Part shown: positions 42,537-52,200 of the stretch, piece after piece
Position numbering within the stretch: the first letter of the stretch is position 1
Layout of the letters: each line of letters opens with the position of its first letter
NCBI GenBank assembly: GCA_028280565.1
Contig: JANQLQ010000259.1
Span: forward strand, 1 to 53,768
Direction of reading: 5' to 3'
From: Fulvivirga sp.
GTDB lineage: Bacteria; Bacteroidota; Bacteroidia; Cytophagales; Cyclobacteriaceae
DNA length: 53,768 nt
Notes under the pieces: generated by a model
The model's database searches: none
Seen by the model: only the letters and a program-made list of their open reading frames with translations
What the model was told of the DNA's origin: nothing
Position numbers and translations under genes: made by a program

Positions 42537-44846
42537 ATGGCCCGTAAAATTCAACAACCCACCGATAATGAACCCCCGATCAATCGAAGACATTTTATAA
42601 AACTTTCAGGGGGAGCTACAGCGGTCATCAGCCTCGGCCTTGGGGGCTGGGGAGTAACCGAGATCATTGCCGGGAAAGACCCGGCCAGTACGTGGCGGAA
42701 GTCAGTTTGCAGGTATTGCGGTGCAGGTTGCGGCGTAATGTTGGGCATGAATAATGATGAGGTAGTACGTATCCGCGGTGACCAGGAGGCCCACAACAAA
42801 GGGGTGATCTGCATAAAAGGCGCTACCCTAGCCCAATTGAATAAGATCCCCAACCGGCTTACCCAACCCAAGATCAAAAAAAACGGCAAGTTCGTTGATG
42901 CCACCTGGGAGGAGGCCATGAGCTTGGTAGCGGAAAAATTCAGCTCCTCCATTGAACAAAATGGCCCCGATAGCGTGGCCTATTATGGTTCCGGGCAGCT
43001 GTATATTGAAGAATCCTACACTGCCAATAAGCTTTTCAAGGCAGGGATAGGAACAAACAATGTGGATGGTAATCCCAGGCTCTGCATGGCCAGTGCTGCC
43101 GTAGGCTACACACAAACCTTCGGTAAGGATGAGCCGCCCGGCTGTTATGCCGATATAGATCATGCGAATCTCTTTTTCCTCATGGGGGCCAATATGTATG
43201 AATGCCATCCCCCCTTGTGGGAAAGGATCATGATCCGCAAAAAGACAGACCCTAGGGTAAAGATCATCGTGGTGGACCCCAGGAAAACCCTTACCGCACA
43301 GCGGGCAGATAAGTTCCTCCCGGTGGTGCCAGGGTCAGACCTGCTGCTGCTCAATGCTATGGCTTATGAGATCGTGACCCATAACCTTGTGGACCGCCGT
43401 ATGATCTCCGACCATATCAGTTTTTCTAATGGGAAAGAAAAAGTCACCTTCGAGGAATACCAGCGCTTCCTGCAGGATTATACCCCGGAAAAAGTGGCAG
43501 ACCGGCTAGGGATCACCGCTCGTGATATTCGGGAGGTGGCCTATGACTTTGCCACTTCAGGCGCCACGATGTCCATGTGGACCATGGGCGTAAATCAACG
43601 TACCCAAGGGGTATTTCTTAACAATTGCCTCAACAGCCTTCACTTACTTACTGGCAATATCTGTCGCCCGGGAGCGACACCATTCTCACTTACCGGGCAG
43701 AGCAATGCCTGCGGGGGGGTGCGAGATACCGGTTCGCTGGCCCACTTGCTTCCCAATGGCAGGCTAGTAGCCAAAGCGGAACATCGTCGTGAAATGGAGG
43801 ACATCTGGAACCTGCCCGAAGGAAAGATCAACCCCAAACCTGGCTACGATGCGGTAAACCTTTTCCGCGCTATGGGCGAAGAAAAAGTGAAGGCAGCACT
43901 TGTGATGTGTACTAACCCGGCACAATCCCTGCCCAACCTGGGGGCAGCCATAGAAGCCATGAAGAAATGTTTCCTGGTGGTGGCAGAGATATTTGAAGAT
44001 ACAGAAACCGCAAAATTAGCCGATGTGCTGCTGCCAGCAGCCCTATGGATAGAAAAAGAGGGCGTTTATGGACAAAGCGAGCGCCGCTACCAGCTTATAG
44101 AACAGGTGCTGGACCCACCGGGGGAGGCCCGCAGTGACTTGGATATACTCGTAGATCTAGCGGAGAGATTAGGACACGGAAAGCTGATCTCTGCAAAAAC
44201 AGCGCCCGAAGTTTGGGACGAATACCGCAAAATATCCGCCCACAGCGTTTACAATTTCGAAGGGATGACCCGGCAAAGGCTGGGAAAAGAGCGGGGTATT
44301 TTATGGCCATGCCCTACGGAAGACCATCCCGGCACTCCACGCCGGTACACAAAGGGAGATCCGTTTGTGGAGCCCGGCCGTGATATCCAGTTTTATGGTA
44401 AACCCGATAATCGTGCCGTAGTCTTTTTGAGACCTTACATTCCCTCCGATGAGCAAAAGGACGGGCAATTCCCCATTTACCTTACTACCGGGCGAGTCAT
44501 TGAACAATGGCATACCGGCACCATGACGGATAAAATACCTGAACTTACGGAAGGGTCAGGACCGGGTAGGCTGATAATGAATCCATACGATGGATGGAGG
44601 TTAGGGCTAAAGGATGGAGACCCCATAGAAGTTTCCAGCAAGTTCGGGGCCTTGAAAGGGCGAGTGGTCTTTTCAGAAGATGAGACCATAGGGGTCATCT
44701 TTGCGGCGTTTTATGATACTAAATTCCTCGTGAATAAGGTGGTGGCAGATCATTATGACCCCGTGTCAAAAGAGCCGGAATACAAAGTGACGGCCGTAAA
44801 AGTGAGGAAATTAAACCCTGAAGAAATAAAACTGGAACCCTTATGA
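42537..44846 (+). CDS. napA: Periplasmic nitrate reductase catalytic subunit
   Basis: 769 residues, shorter than the ~830 of proteobacterial NapA. A Tat signal (NRRHFIKLSGG) directs it to the periplasm. The [4Fe-4S] cysteines are C58, C61, C65 and C92 (VCRYCGAGCGV...GVICIKG). The Mo ligand is C183 in RLCMASAAVGYTQTFGKDEP, then PGCYADID, the NapA hallmark. Further NapA-like stretches are LHLLTGNICRPGATPFSLTG, ALVMCTNPAQSLPN and TTGRVIEQWHTGTMTDKIPE. It reduces nitrate to nitrite. The gene overlaps the next by 4 bp (ATGA). No NapD, NapB, NapG or NapH gene is present in the operon. Membership of another closely related oxidoreductase group cannot be fully excluded. Confidence 0.9.
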   Translation: MARKIQQPTDNEPPINRRHFIKLSGGATAVISLGLGGWGVTEIIAGKDPASTWRKSVCRYCGAGCGVMLGMNNDEVVRIRGDQEAHNKGVICIKGATLAQLNKIPNRLTQPKIKKNGKFVDATWEEAMSLVAEKFSSSIEQNGPDSVAYYGSGQLYIEESYTANKLFKAGIGTNNVDGNPRLCMASAAVGYTQTFGKDEPPGCYADIDHANLFFLMGANMYECHPPLWERIMIRKKTDPRVKIIVVDPRKTLTAQRADKFLPVVPGSDLLLLNAMAYEIVTHNLVDRRMISDHISFSNGKEKVTFEEYQRFLQDYTPEKVADRLGITARDIREVAYDFATSGATMSMWTMGVNQRTQGVFLNNCLNSLHLLTGNICRPGATPFSLTGQSNACGGVRDTGSLAHLLPNGRLVAKAEHRREMEDIWNLPEGKINPKPGYDAVNLFRAMGEEKVKAALVMCTNPAQSLPNLGAAIEAMKKCFLVVAEIFEDTETAKLADVLLPAALWIEKEGVYGQSERRYQLIEQVLDPPGEARSDLDILVDLAERLGHGKLISAKTAPEVWDEYRKISAHSVYNFEGMTRQRLGKERGILWPCPTEDHPGTPRRYTKGDPFVEPGRDIQFYGKPDNRAVVFLRPYIPSDEQKDGQFPIYLTTGRVIEQWHTGTMTDKIPELTEGSGPGRLIMNPYDGWRLGLKDGDPIEVSSKFGALKGRVVFSEDETIGVIFAAFYDTKFLVNKVVADHYDPVSKEPEYKVTAVKVRKLNPEEIKLEPL

Positions 44847-45544
44847 TCACAAAAGTCGAGCTAGTTCAATTCCTGGGGATCATCCTGTTTCTAACGCAAT
44901 TCGGCCTTTTGTTTTGGATCTTTAAAAAGGGAAAAGACCTACTTCCCAATGTGAAGCGTATGGCCTTTGCTGCCTTGATCGTTTGCCCTGTATTGTTAGG
45001 CCTGCTAGGTAACTTCTATGTTTTCGATCACAGTAAAACCACCCAATCTTGCTCCAGTTGCCATGTGATGAAACCCATGGTCAATGATATGCAAGACCCC
45101 GAAAGTATGACCCTCGCCGCCCGGCATTTTAAAAACAACTGGATCTCCGAAAACGAATGCTATAGCTGCCATACAGACTATGGTCTTAACGGTACTTTCA
45201 AAGCCAAGTTAGATGGGTATCGTCACCTGATGCGCTATATCACGTCTACTTACGAAGAGCCTATCATCTCCGGTCACGCTTTTAGCAATGCCAATTGCAA
45301 TTCGTGCCATTCCGGTACGGAAAGCTTTGAATCCGTGGACGTACATCAACCACTGCTGGCGAGCTTTTCCAGTAACGAGGTGAGCTGCTTGAATTGCCAT
45401 GGCCGCGCACATCCTACACGGCTACAACGTACCCCCGGTAGTGAAGATTACGAAAAGCTAATGACCGATAAAGTCGCTGATGAGAAGCTCAAGGCCTATT
45501 TACAAAGTATTACGCCAACGTCAGAAACCAAACCATCGCCATGA
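44843..45544 (+). CDS. NapC-like membrane tetrahaem cytochrome c
   Basis: 233 residues. Two hydrophobic helices (~8-27 and ~41-60) are followed by four CxxCH haem sites: CSSCH (C70), CYSCH (C106), CNSCH (C152), CLNCH (C182). The spacing and the Met after the first site (CHVMKPM) fit the NapC/NirT/NrfH family, which takes electrons from menaquinol and hands them to a periplasmic reductase. Having two membrane helices is unusual, since NapC proteins normally have one. It overlaps napA by 4 bp and the next gene by 4 bp, so it is very likely the electron donor of this NapA. Confidence 0.85.
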   Translation: MITKVELVQFLGIILFLTQFGLLFWIFKKGKDLLPNVKRMAFAALIVCPVLLGLLGNFYVFDHSKTTQSCSSCHVMKPMVNDMQDPESMTLAARHFKNNWISENECYSCHTDYGLNGTFKAKLDGYRHLMRYITSTYEEPIISGHAFSNANCNSCHSGTESFESVDVHQPLLASFSSNEVSCLNCHGRAHPTRLQRTPGSEDYEKLMTDKVADEKLKAYLQSITPTSETKPSP

Positions 45545-45729
45545 AAGTATTTTTGACCGAATTGCTCTTTGTCTTCATTGGAAGTATTATTTGTATCCTT
45601 TACATCATGTTCCCCACCCCCTATCTAATGGCTGCTTTCATCTTCATCGCCCAGCCTCTTTTCCTATTTGCGATTGCCAGCACCATTTACATGATCGTAA
45701 CCGATTTGAAACGTAAAAAAGTACTTTAG
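45541..45729 (+). CDS. Small two-helix membrane protein in the nitrate operon
   Basis: 62 residues, two hydrophobic segments (ELLFVFIGSIICILYIMF and MAAFIFIAQPLFLFAIASTI) and a basic tail (TDLKRKKVL). It starts on the ATGA that ends the preceding cytochrome gene, and the next gene follows 3 bp later, so translation is coupled. It has no haem motif or metal-binding residues. It may be an accessory subunit of the quinol-oxidising complex, but this is inference from position only. Confidence 0.75.
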   Translation: MKVFLTELLFVFIGSIICILYIMFPTPYLMAAFIFIAQPLFLFAIASTIYMIVTDLKRKKVL

Positions 45730-45732
45730 CCT

Positions 45733-47055
45733 ATGATAACATTTTACCAAAGATCTGCTTTTTTCACACTGGTTTGGGTCTTCATGGTAGTAGCACAGGG
45801 CCTAGCACAGGAGTTTACGATAGGGGCACAGATAAGACCACGCGGTGAATTTCGTAACGGCTTCAAAACCTTGACCGACGAAGATCGCGATGCAGCATTT
45901 TTCATCGAGCAACGCTCCAGGATATTTGCTGGCTTCCGTACCGATAAATTCCGTGTAAAAATGAATGTACAGGATATCAGGGTCTGGGGGGCGGTAGACC
46001 AGGTCTTTAAATCTGACCCAAGCTTATTCAACGTGTACGAGGCCTGGGGAGAATACTTCTTTACTTCAAAATTTTCCTTGCGCCTTGGCCGAATGCCGCT
46101 GGATTATGACAATGCCCGCTTTCTTGGGGATCTCGACTGGGCGGCCCAGGGGCGAAGCCACGACCTCGCTCTTTTCATCTATGAAGATGATACGGCACAA
46201 TGGAAATTACATGCAGGTACTGCCTTCAACCAGGCGGCTGGCCCGCCTGAGCCCATACGATTAGCCAATACGGTTTACACGGGCGTAAACAACTATAAAG
46301 CCATGCAATTTGCGTGGTTTCAAAAAAGATTTTCGCGTACCGATCTATCCTTACTATTTCAGAATGATGGGCGGCAGGTGACGGCCGAGCAAGATACCAC
46401 GGTAGCATTTCGCCAGACCTACGCGGCTATTGCCAATCACAAAGTAGGGAAGATGACGCTTGGCGGTGAGTTTTATTACCAAGGTGGGCGAAATGCCGTT
46501 GACAACGAGATTTCCGCATTTTTAGCCTCTGCCTACATCACCTTTAAGACCAACCTTACACCCCTCACCCTAGGAATGGACCATGTATCCGGGACCTCTC
46601 TTACCGATACTAAGGATAACTCGTTTGCCCCTTTGTATGGAACAAATCACAAGTTTTACGGCCTCATGGACTATTTTTATGTAGGCAACTTTCACGGCCA
46701 GGCCGCGACGGCTTCCGGGCTGAATGACATATTCGTAAAGACCAATTGGAAGTTAAATGACAAAGCCAACCTGGTCGGTCACCTGCATTATTTCTCTAGC
46801 CCTGTTGACCTTTATGATCCGTCAGACAACGGGCAAGAGATTGAAAAATATTTGGGGACCGAGGTCGACTTGGTATTAGTATGGCGGCCCGCGGATGGTT
46901 TTACCGTTAACTTGGGATATTCCCAAATGTTTGCAGGCTCTTCCATGGAAGCCATTAAAGCTACCCCGGGAGATCATACGGCCCTGAACAACTGGGCTTG
47001 GTTCATGGTGAATTTTGCCCCAGCGGTATTTAGACAGGATTTTTCGAAAAATTGA
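45733..47055 (+). CDS. Outer-membrane barrel, alginate-export-like porin
   Basis: 440 residues. The signal peptide ends GLAQ. From residue ~30 the sequence alternates in short amphipathic strands (IGAQIRPRGEFRNGFKTL, FRVKMNVQDIRVWGAVDQVF, FSLRLGRMPLDYDNARFLGD, TLGGEFYYQGGRNAV) typical of the alginate_exp barrel family. The Arg/Asp pattern (RLGRMPLDYDNARF) is a hallmark. No alginate gene is nearby. In the middle of a nitrate/nitrite operon, a role in letting these anions cross the outer membrane is likely but unproven. Confidence 0.85.
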   Translation: MITFYQRSAFFTLVWVFMVVAQGLAQEFTIGAQIRPRGEFRNGFKTLTDEDRDAAFFIEQRSRIFAGFRTDKFRVKMNVQDIRVWGAVDQVFKSDPSLFNVYEAWGEYFFTSKFSLRLGRMPLDYDNARFLGDLDWAAQGRSHDLALFIYEDDTAQWKLHAGTAFNQAAGPPEPIRLANTVYTGVNNYKAMQFAWFQKRFSRTDLSLLFQNDGRQVTAEQDTTVAFRQTYAAIANHKVGKMTLGGEFYYQGGRNAVDNEISAFLASAYITFKTNLTPLTLGMDHVSGTSLTDTKDNSFAPLYGTNHKFYGLMDYFYVGNFHGQAATASGLNDIFVKTNWKLNDKANLVGHLHYFSSPVDLYDPSDNGQEIEKYLGTEVDLVLVWRPADGFTVNLGYSQMFAGSSMEAIKATPGDHTALNNWAWFMVNFAPAVFRQDFSKN

Positions 47056-47077
47056 GGTCACTTTAACAGCTCAAGAC

Positions 47078-47683
47078 ATGTCATGGCTTAAAAAACTGGT
47101 TCCCCCCAAGAAATGGCAGATCCCTGTCGTGATTCTTTGCGGCGCCATCGTGGGGTTGGGGTTTTTTATTTTGCGTCTTTCTAACGCAGCTTCGTACCTA
47201 GGGGAAGATCCCCGCACTTGTATCAATTGCCATGTAATGACCCCCCAGTATATCACCTGGGATCATAGTTCGCATCGCGAAGTAGCCACCTGCAATGATT
47301 GTCATGTGCCGCAGGATAACGTAGTTAATAAATACTATTTCAAAGCCAAAGATGGCTTATATCATGCGGCCATGTTCACCTTGCGATTGGAGCCGCAGGT
47401 CATCAAAATGAAGCCTGCAAGTGTCCAAGCCGTCCAAGATAACTGCATACGTTGCCATTTTTCGCAAGTCACGGATGCAAAGATGGCGGGATGGGTCGAT
47501 AGTCACCTGGGCAGCCGTATAGATCGTACCTGTTGGGAGTGTCACAAGGAAACTCCCCATGGCCGGGTACGCAGCCTTTCTGCTACCGGTTTTCAAATTG
47601 AGCCATTGCCGGTAAGGCAACAGCAACAGGTTTTTGTACCCCGTTGGCTCGAAAAAGCAATGAACGATAATTCACAACCCTAA
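47078..47683 (+). CDS. nrfH: NrfH, membrane tetrahaem quinol dehydrogenase
   Basis: 201 residues from the ATG at 47078; a start further upstream (47015) would lie inside the preceding barrel gene and give an unlikely N-terminus. One membrane helix (~14-32, IPVVILCGAIVGLGFF) is followed by four CxxCH sites: CINCH (C48), CNDCH (C72), CIRCH (C123), CWECH (C152), with a Met following the first (CHVMTPQY) as in NrfH. It oxidises menaquinol and passes electrons to NrfA. The gene lies 12 bp before nrfA, as usual. Confidence 0.93.
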   Translation: MSWLKKLVPPKKWQIPVVILCGAIVGLGFFILRLSNAASYLGEDPRTCINCHVMTPQYITWDHSSHREVATCNDCHVPQDNVVNKYYFKAKDGLYHAAMFTLRLEPQVIKMKPASVQAVQDNCIRCHFSQVTDAKMAGWVDSHLGSRIDRTCWECHKETPHGRVRSLSATGFQIEPLPVRQQQQVFVPRWLEKAMNDNSQP

Positions 47684-47695
47684 ATACCTATTTAT

Positions 47696-49207
47696 ATGGC
47701 ACTTAGCAATAAAACCCGGAATTGGCTCCTGTTTTTTTCCACCGTTGTGGTGGTTTTCCTGCTGGGCATGTTAGCCTCCAGCATCATGGACCGTAAGGCG
47801 GAGTCACGCTTTGCTTACCAGCCACAGGTGAACATCCCCGCAGGCGAGCCAAGAAATGCCGTTTGGGGCAAAAACTTTCCCCGCCAGTACCAGTCTTACA
47901 TGCGTACGGCAGATACCTCGTTTGTGAGTTACCAAGGGGGAGGCAATTTACGGGACATATTAGAAGAGAACCCGCGTTTGGTGGTCTTGTTTGCCGGGTA
48001 TGGCTTTTCAAAAGACTATAACCAGGGCAGGGGGCATTACTATGCGATAGAAGACACGCGCAATAGCCTACGTACCGGCGGACCTACCGGCCCGGGCACC
48101 GGCCCTATGCCCAGCACCTGCTGGACATGTAAAAGCCCTGACGTGCCACGGTTGATGAATGAGATCGGGATTACTGAATTTTACGAAGGCAAATGGGCGG
48201 ATAAAGGACCCGAAGTTGTGAATGCCATAGGCTGTGCGGATTGCCATGACGCCAACACCATGAGCTTACGGATCTCGAGACCGGCGCTGGTAGAAGGATT
48301 AAAGGCCATGGGAAAAGATGTGAACCAGGCCACACACCAAGAAATGCGCTCGTTAGTATGCGCCCAATGCCATGTGGAGTATTACTTCAATAAAAACTTA
48401 CCCGGTAAAGAAGGAGCGGCATACCTTGTTTTCCCGTGGAAAAATGGTCATTCGGCGGAAGATATGGAAAGGTATTATGACGATATGTCGTTTGTAGATT
48501 GGACCCATCCTATCAGTAAAACTCCTATGCTAAAGGCACAACACCCGGATTACGAAGTATATATGACCGGGGTCCATGCTAAACGGGGAGTTTCCTGCGC
48601 CGATTGCCACATGCCTTACCGGACTGAGGGTGGACAGAAATTCACTGATCACCACATCCAGTCCCCTTTGAACAACGTGGTCAACTCCTGCCAGGTGTGC
48701 CACCGGGAAGAAACGGAAGACTTGGTAAATGACGTATATGATCGCCAGCAGAAGTTTAAAAGTAACCTGGTCACGTTGGAAGACCTGCTGGTGCGTGCAC
48801 ATATTGAAGCAGGCAAAGCTTGGGAGCTTGGTGCCGGGGAAGACCAAATGGAGCCCATTTTAAAAGGCATTCGCCATGCCCAGTGGCGCTGGGATTACGT
48901 GGCGGCCACCCATGGCGGCTCCTTCCATTCACCGGTAGAGGCCAACCGCGTAGTAGCCACAGGGATCAACTTAGCACAAGAAGCACGGTTGAAATTGTCC
49001 CGCTTGCTAGCAGGCTTGGGATGGAACAAGCCCGTGCCCTATCCCGACATCAATACCAAGGAAAAGGCCCAGGCTTTTGTGGGTTTGGATATGGCCAAAC
49101 TTGAAAAAGAAAAAGAGGAATTTAAAAAGAATATTATCCCTCAATGGCTGGAAGAGGCTAAGAATAGAGAAGCTTCTCAACCGATAGAGGAGGTTTCACT
49201 CAACTGA
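47696..49207 (+). CDS. nrfA: Cytochrome c nitrite reductase, ammonia-forming
   Basis: 503 residues with an N-terminal anchor helix (~10-28). The five haem sites are the active-site CWTCK (C142-K146, Lys ligand, the hallmark of NrfA), then CADCH (C180), CAQCH (C222), CADCH (C301) and CQVCH (C332). Catalytic residues can be placed: Tyr in HVEYYF after site 3 and His in KAQHPDYE (H283). It reduces nitrite by six electrons to ammonium in the periplasm. The neighbours are its electron donor NrfH and a cytochrome maturation gene, so the operon makes its own working enzyme. Confidence 0.96.
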   Translation: MALSNKTRNWLLFFSTVVVVFLLGMLASSIMDRKAESRFAYQPQVNIPAGEPRNAVWGKNFPRQYQSYMRTADTSFVSYQGGGNLRDILEENPRLVVLFAGYGFSKDYNQGRGHYYAIEDTRNSLRTGGPTGPGTGPMPSTCWTCKSPDVPRLMNEIGITEFYEGKWADKGPEVVNAIGCADCHDANTMSLRISRPALVEGLKAMGKDVNQATHQEMRSLVCAQCHVEYYFNKNLPGKEGAAYLVFPWKNGHSAEDMERYYDDMSFVDWTHPISKTPMLKAQHPDYEVYMTGVHAKRGVSCADCHMPYRTEGGQKFTDHHIQSPLNNVVNSCQVCHREETEDLVNDVYDRQQKFKSNLVTLEDLLVRAHIEAGKAWELGAGEDQMEPILKGIRHAQWRWDYVAATHGGSFHSPVEANRVVATGINLAQEARLKLSRLLAGLGWNKPVPYPDINTKEKAQAFVGLDMAKLEKEKEEFKKNIIPQWLEEAKNREASQPIEEVSLN

Positions 49208-49211
49208 TCGT

Positions 49212-52200
49212 ATGCCGGTGACAACGCATGAGCAGCCCATTCAACAAGGAGGACGGGTGCTGGACCACCCGGCATTAAAGCTCTTATTCTCCAATAAGCT
49301 CACCTTAGTGTTGCTACTGGCCTTTGCCGTATCCATGGCCTATGCCACGTTTGTAGAGAATGATTTTGGTACGCCTGCTGCCCGCGCCCTAATTTACGAT
49401 GCCTGGTGGTTTGAAGTGTTAATGATCGGGCTGGGGTTGAACTTCATCGGGAATATTTTTCGCTACCGGCTGTTTCGTCGTGAAAAATGGCCTATACTTA
49501 TCTTCCATATTGCTTTCGTCACGATTTTGTTAGGAGCGCTGGTTACGCGGTATACAAGCTTGGAAGGACTCGTGCGGATCAGGGAGGGGCAAAGGTCCAA
49601 CACGCTAATATCACAGCAACATTATCTGCAAGCTACCTTGCAATACGAAGGCCCGGTCAAGTATTTTGAGAAACCCCTTAACGTTTCAGTGCTTACACCC
49701 CCTCAATTCGAGGAAAACATAGGTACCCGTGAGCGACCTTTATGGCTCCGTAGTGTGTCCTATATTCCCACCGCGGAGGAGGTGATCGTTCCGGGTAAGG
49801 AAGGCAGTGGTGTACTGGAAGTAGCTACAGCCAATGAAAACGGCCGGGAAGATCAGCTCCTGCGCCGGGGGAAATCTTTGCCCCGGGACTCGCTGGTCCT
49901 CAGTTTTGACCATTGGAAAGACGGCGCGATCAACATTGTTCCAGGAAATGGAAAGTACTTTTTGCACTCTCCACGGCCATTGCAATACATGACCATGGCT
50001 ACCCAACAAGTGGGTAGCGTAATGGCTGATACTTTAGTGGAATTGAAAACCCGCACTCTTTACCAGGCCGGTACGGTTTCGTTCGTGATCAGCGCCATAC
50101 ACGAAGGGAAAGTGGTCGATTATCGTACTACAAAGGACAAGGAAGCGGCCAAAGTGTTACCCAATGTATTGAAAGTGGCCTTGCAAAGCCAGGATCAACT
50201 GGATACCGTAGTGCTTAAGGCTTTTGAGGGTCTCCTGGGCTCTCCGCAGATGGTGGACCACAATGGCACCCTAGTAAGGTTAAGCTATGGACCTAAGCCT
50301 ATTCCTTTGCCCTTCAGCCTTCATTTAAATGATTTTCAGTTAGAACGTTACCCCGGTTCCACCAGCCCTTCTTCTTATGCCAGTGAACTTACCGTGATAG
50401 ATGGGGAGCAGATGCTGCCTTACCGCATTTTTATGAATAATGTGCTGGATTACGGGGGCTATCGCTTCTTCCAAGCCTCCTATGACCTGGACGAAAAAGG
50501 CACCGTGTTGTCTGTGAACCGTGACTGGTGGGGAACGCGCATTACTTACCTGGGGTACTTTATGATGGGAGCGGGGATGCTGCTGGCGCTTTTCGGCAAA
50601 GGGTCGCGGTTCCACCAACTTAATCGTCAACTGGAGCAGTTGAGGGCACGGCAGGTAAGCACAAGTTTGATCTTGGTTTTCGCGTTGGTCACACCGGCAA
50701 AATCGAACGTCACGCCTAATGCTGTGGAACATGGAAAAGAGCTGGCTGCCAGTCCTGCCACGGAACTGGCTCACTTGATCGCGGGGCAGTACGTGGACCC
50801 TGCCCATGCAGCGGCTTTTGGCCAGCTGCTGGTGCAAGACCTTGATGGCAGGATCAAGCCTATCAATACTTTGGCTTCGGAGTTTCTTCGGAAAGTGATG
50901 CGAACGGTCACCTTTAAATTCAGCGAAGGCGGCTCAGCCATCAAGATGGACTGTAACCAAGTCTTTCTTTCCATACATACTGATCCGGCGGCTTGGCAAT
51001 ATATCCCGCTCGTGAAAGTAGATGTAGAAAAGGGTGGCGCCATTTTTACCCGGTTGGAAAAGACGCCCAGCCCTTACCTGGCGTTCCAAGATTTTTTAGA
51101 CGAGGCCGGTAACTACAAGCTGGGCGCTTGGGTGGACGAGGCCAATAGGAAAAAACCAGCCGAACGAACAAGTTTTGACCAAGAGATACTAAAAGTTGAT
51201 GAGCGTTTCAATATTGTATACCAAGCCCTTACAGGAAGTTATTTGAAGATCTTTCCCCAACCCCGAGACCCCGACAACACCTGGTTCAGTTACCAGTTTC
51301 ACCAAGCGGGTTTCACGCAAGAGGATTCGCTTTTTGTAAGAAGTATCATACCCAAGTATTTTCATAGCATACAACAAGCCCGGCTTAAGAACGACTGGCA
51401 CCAGGCAGACGAGAACCTGGCCTACATACAAACTTTCCAAGCTGTTTTAGGCAAAGCAGTAAGCCCCAGCTCGCGGCAGGTACGTACGGAATTACTTTAC
51501 AACCGCCTGAATCTCTTCACATGGCTTTTCCCCTTTTTCTGGGGGGTGGGTCTGCTGCTATTGATCATGGCACTTCTACAGGTATTTACCGGCCCTAAAA
51601 AGTGGTTGAAGATCGTACAAAAGACGGGGGTGGTCTTGGCGGCTATAGGTTTTGCATTGCTTACGGCGAACCTCCTGTTAAGATGGTATGCAGGGGGGCA
51701 CCCGCCCTGGAGCAACGGCTACGAAATGACCATCTTCGTGGCCTGGTCCCTGTTGTTCTTTAGTTACCTATTTTTGGGTAAGTCCAACTTTATACTTCCG
51801 CTGGCCTCCTTATTTTGTGGTACGTTATTATTCGTAGCGTTTCTGGATTGGCTAAACCCCGAGATCACTAACTTGGTACCGGTGCTAAAGTCATATTGGT
51901 TAAAGATCCATGTAGCCGTCATTGTCAGCAGTTACGCCCCGCTGGCACTGTCCGCTTTGTTAGGCTTTACGGCATTGTGGTTGATGATCTCTAAAGCCTT
52001 TAATAACAGCGACCGGGTCAATGTCTCCATCCAAGAGCTGACGTATCTTAACGAGATGTCTATGACCGTGGGGGTGTTCTTACTGGCCATAGGCACTTTT
52101 CTAGGCGGCGTTTGGGCTAACGAATCCTGGGGCCGTTATTGGGGTTGGGACCCCAAGGAAACATGGGCCCTCATATCCATCATCCTTTATGCCGCGGTAC

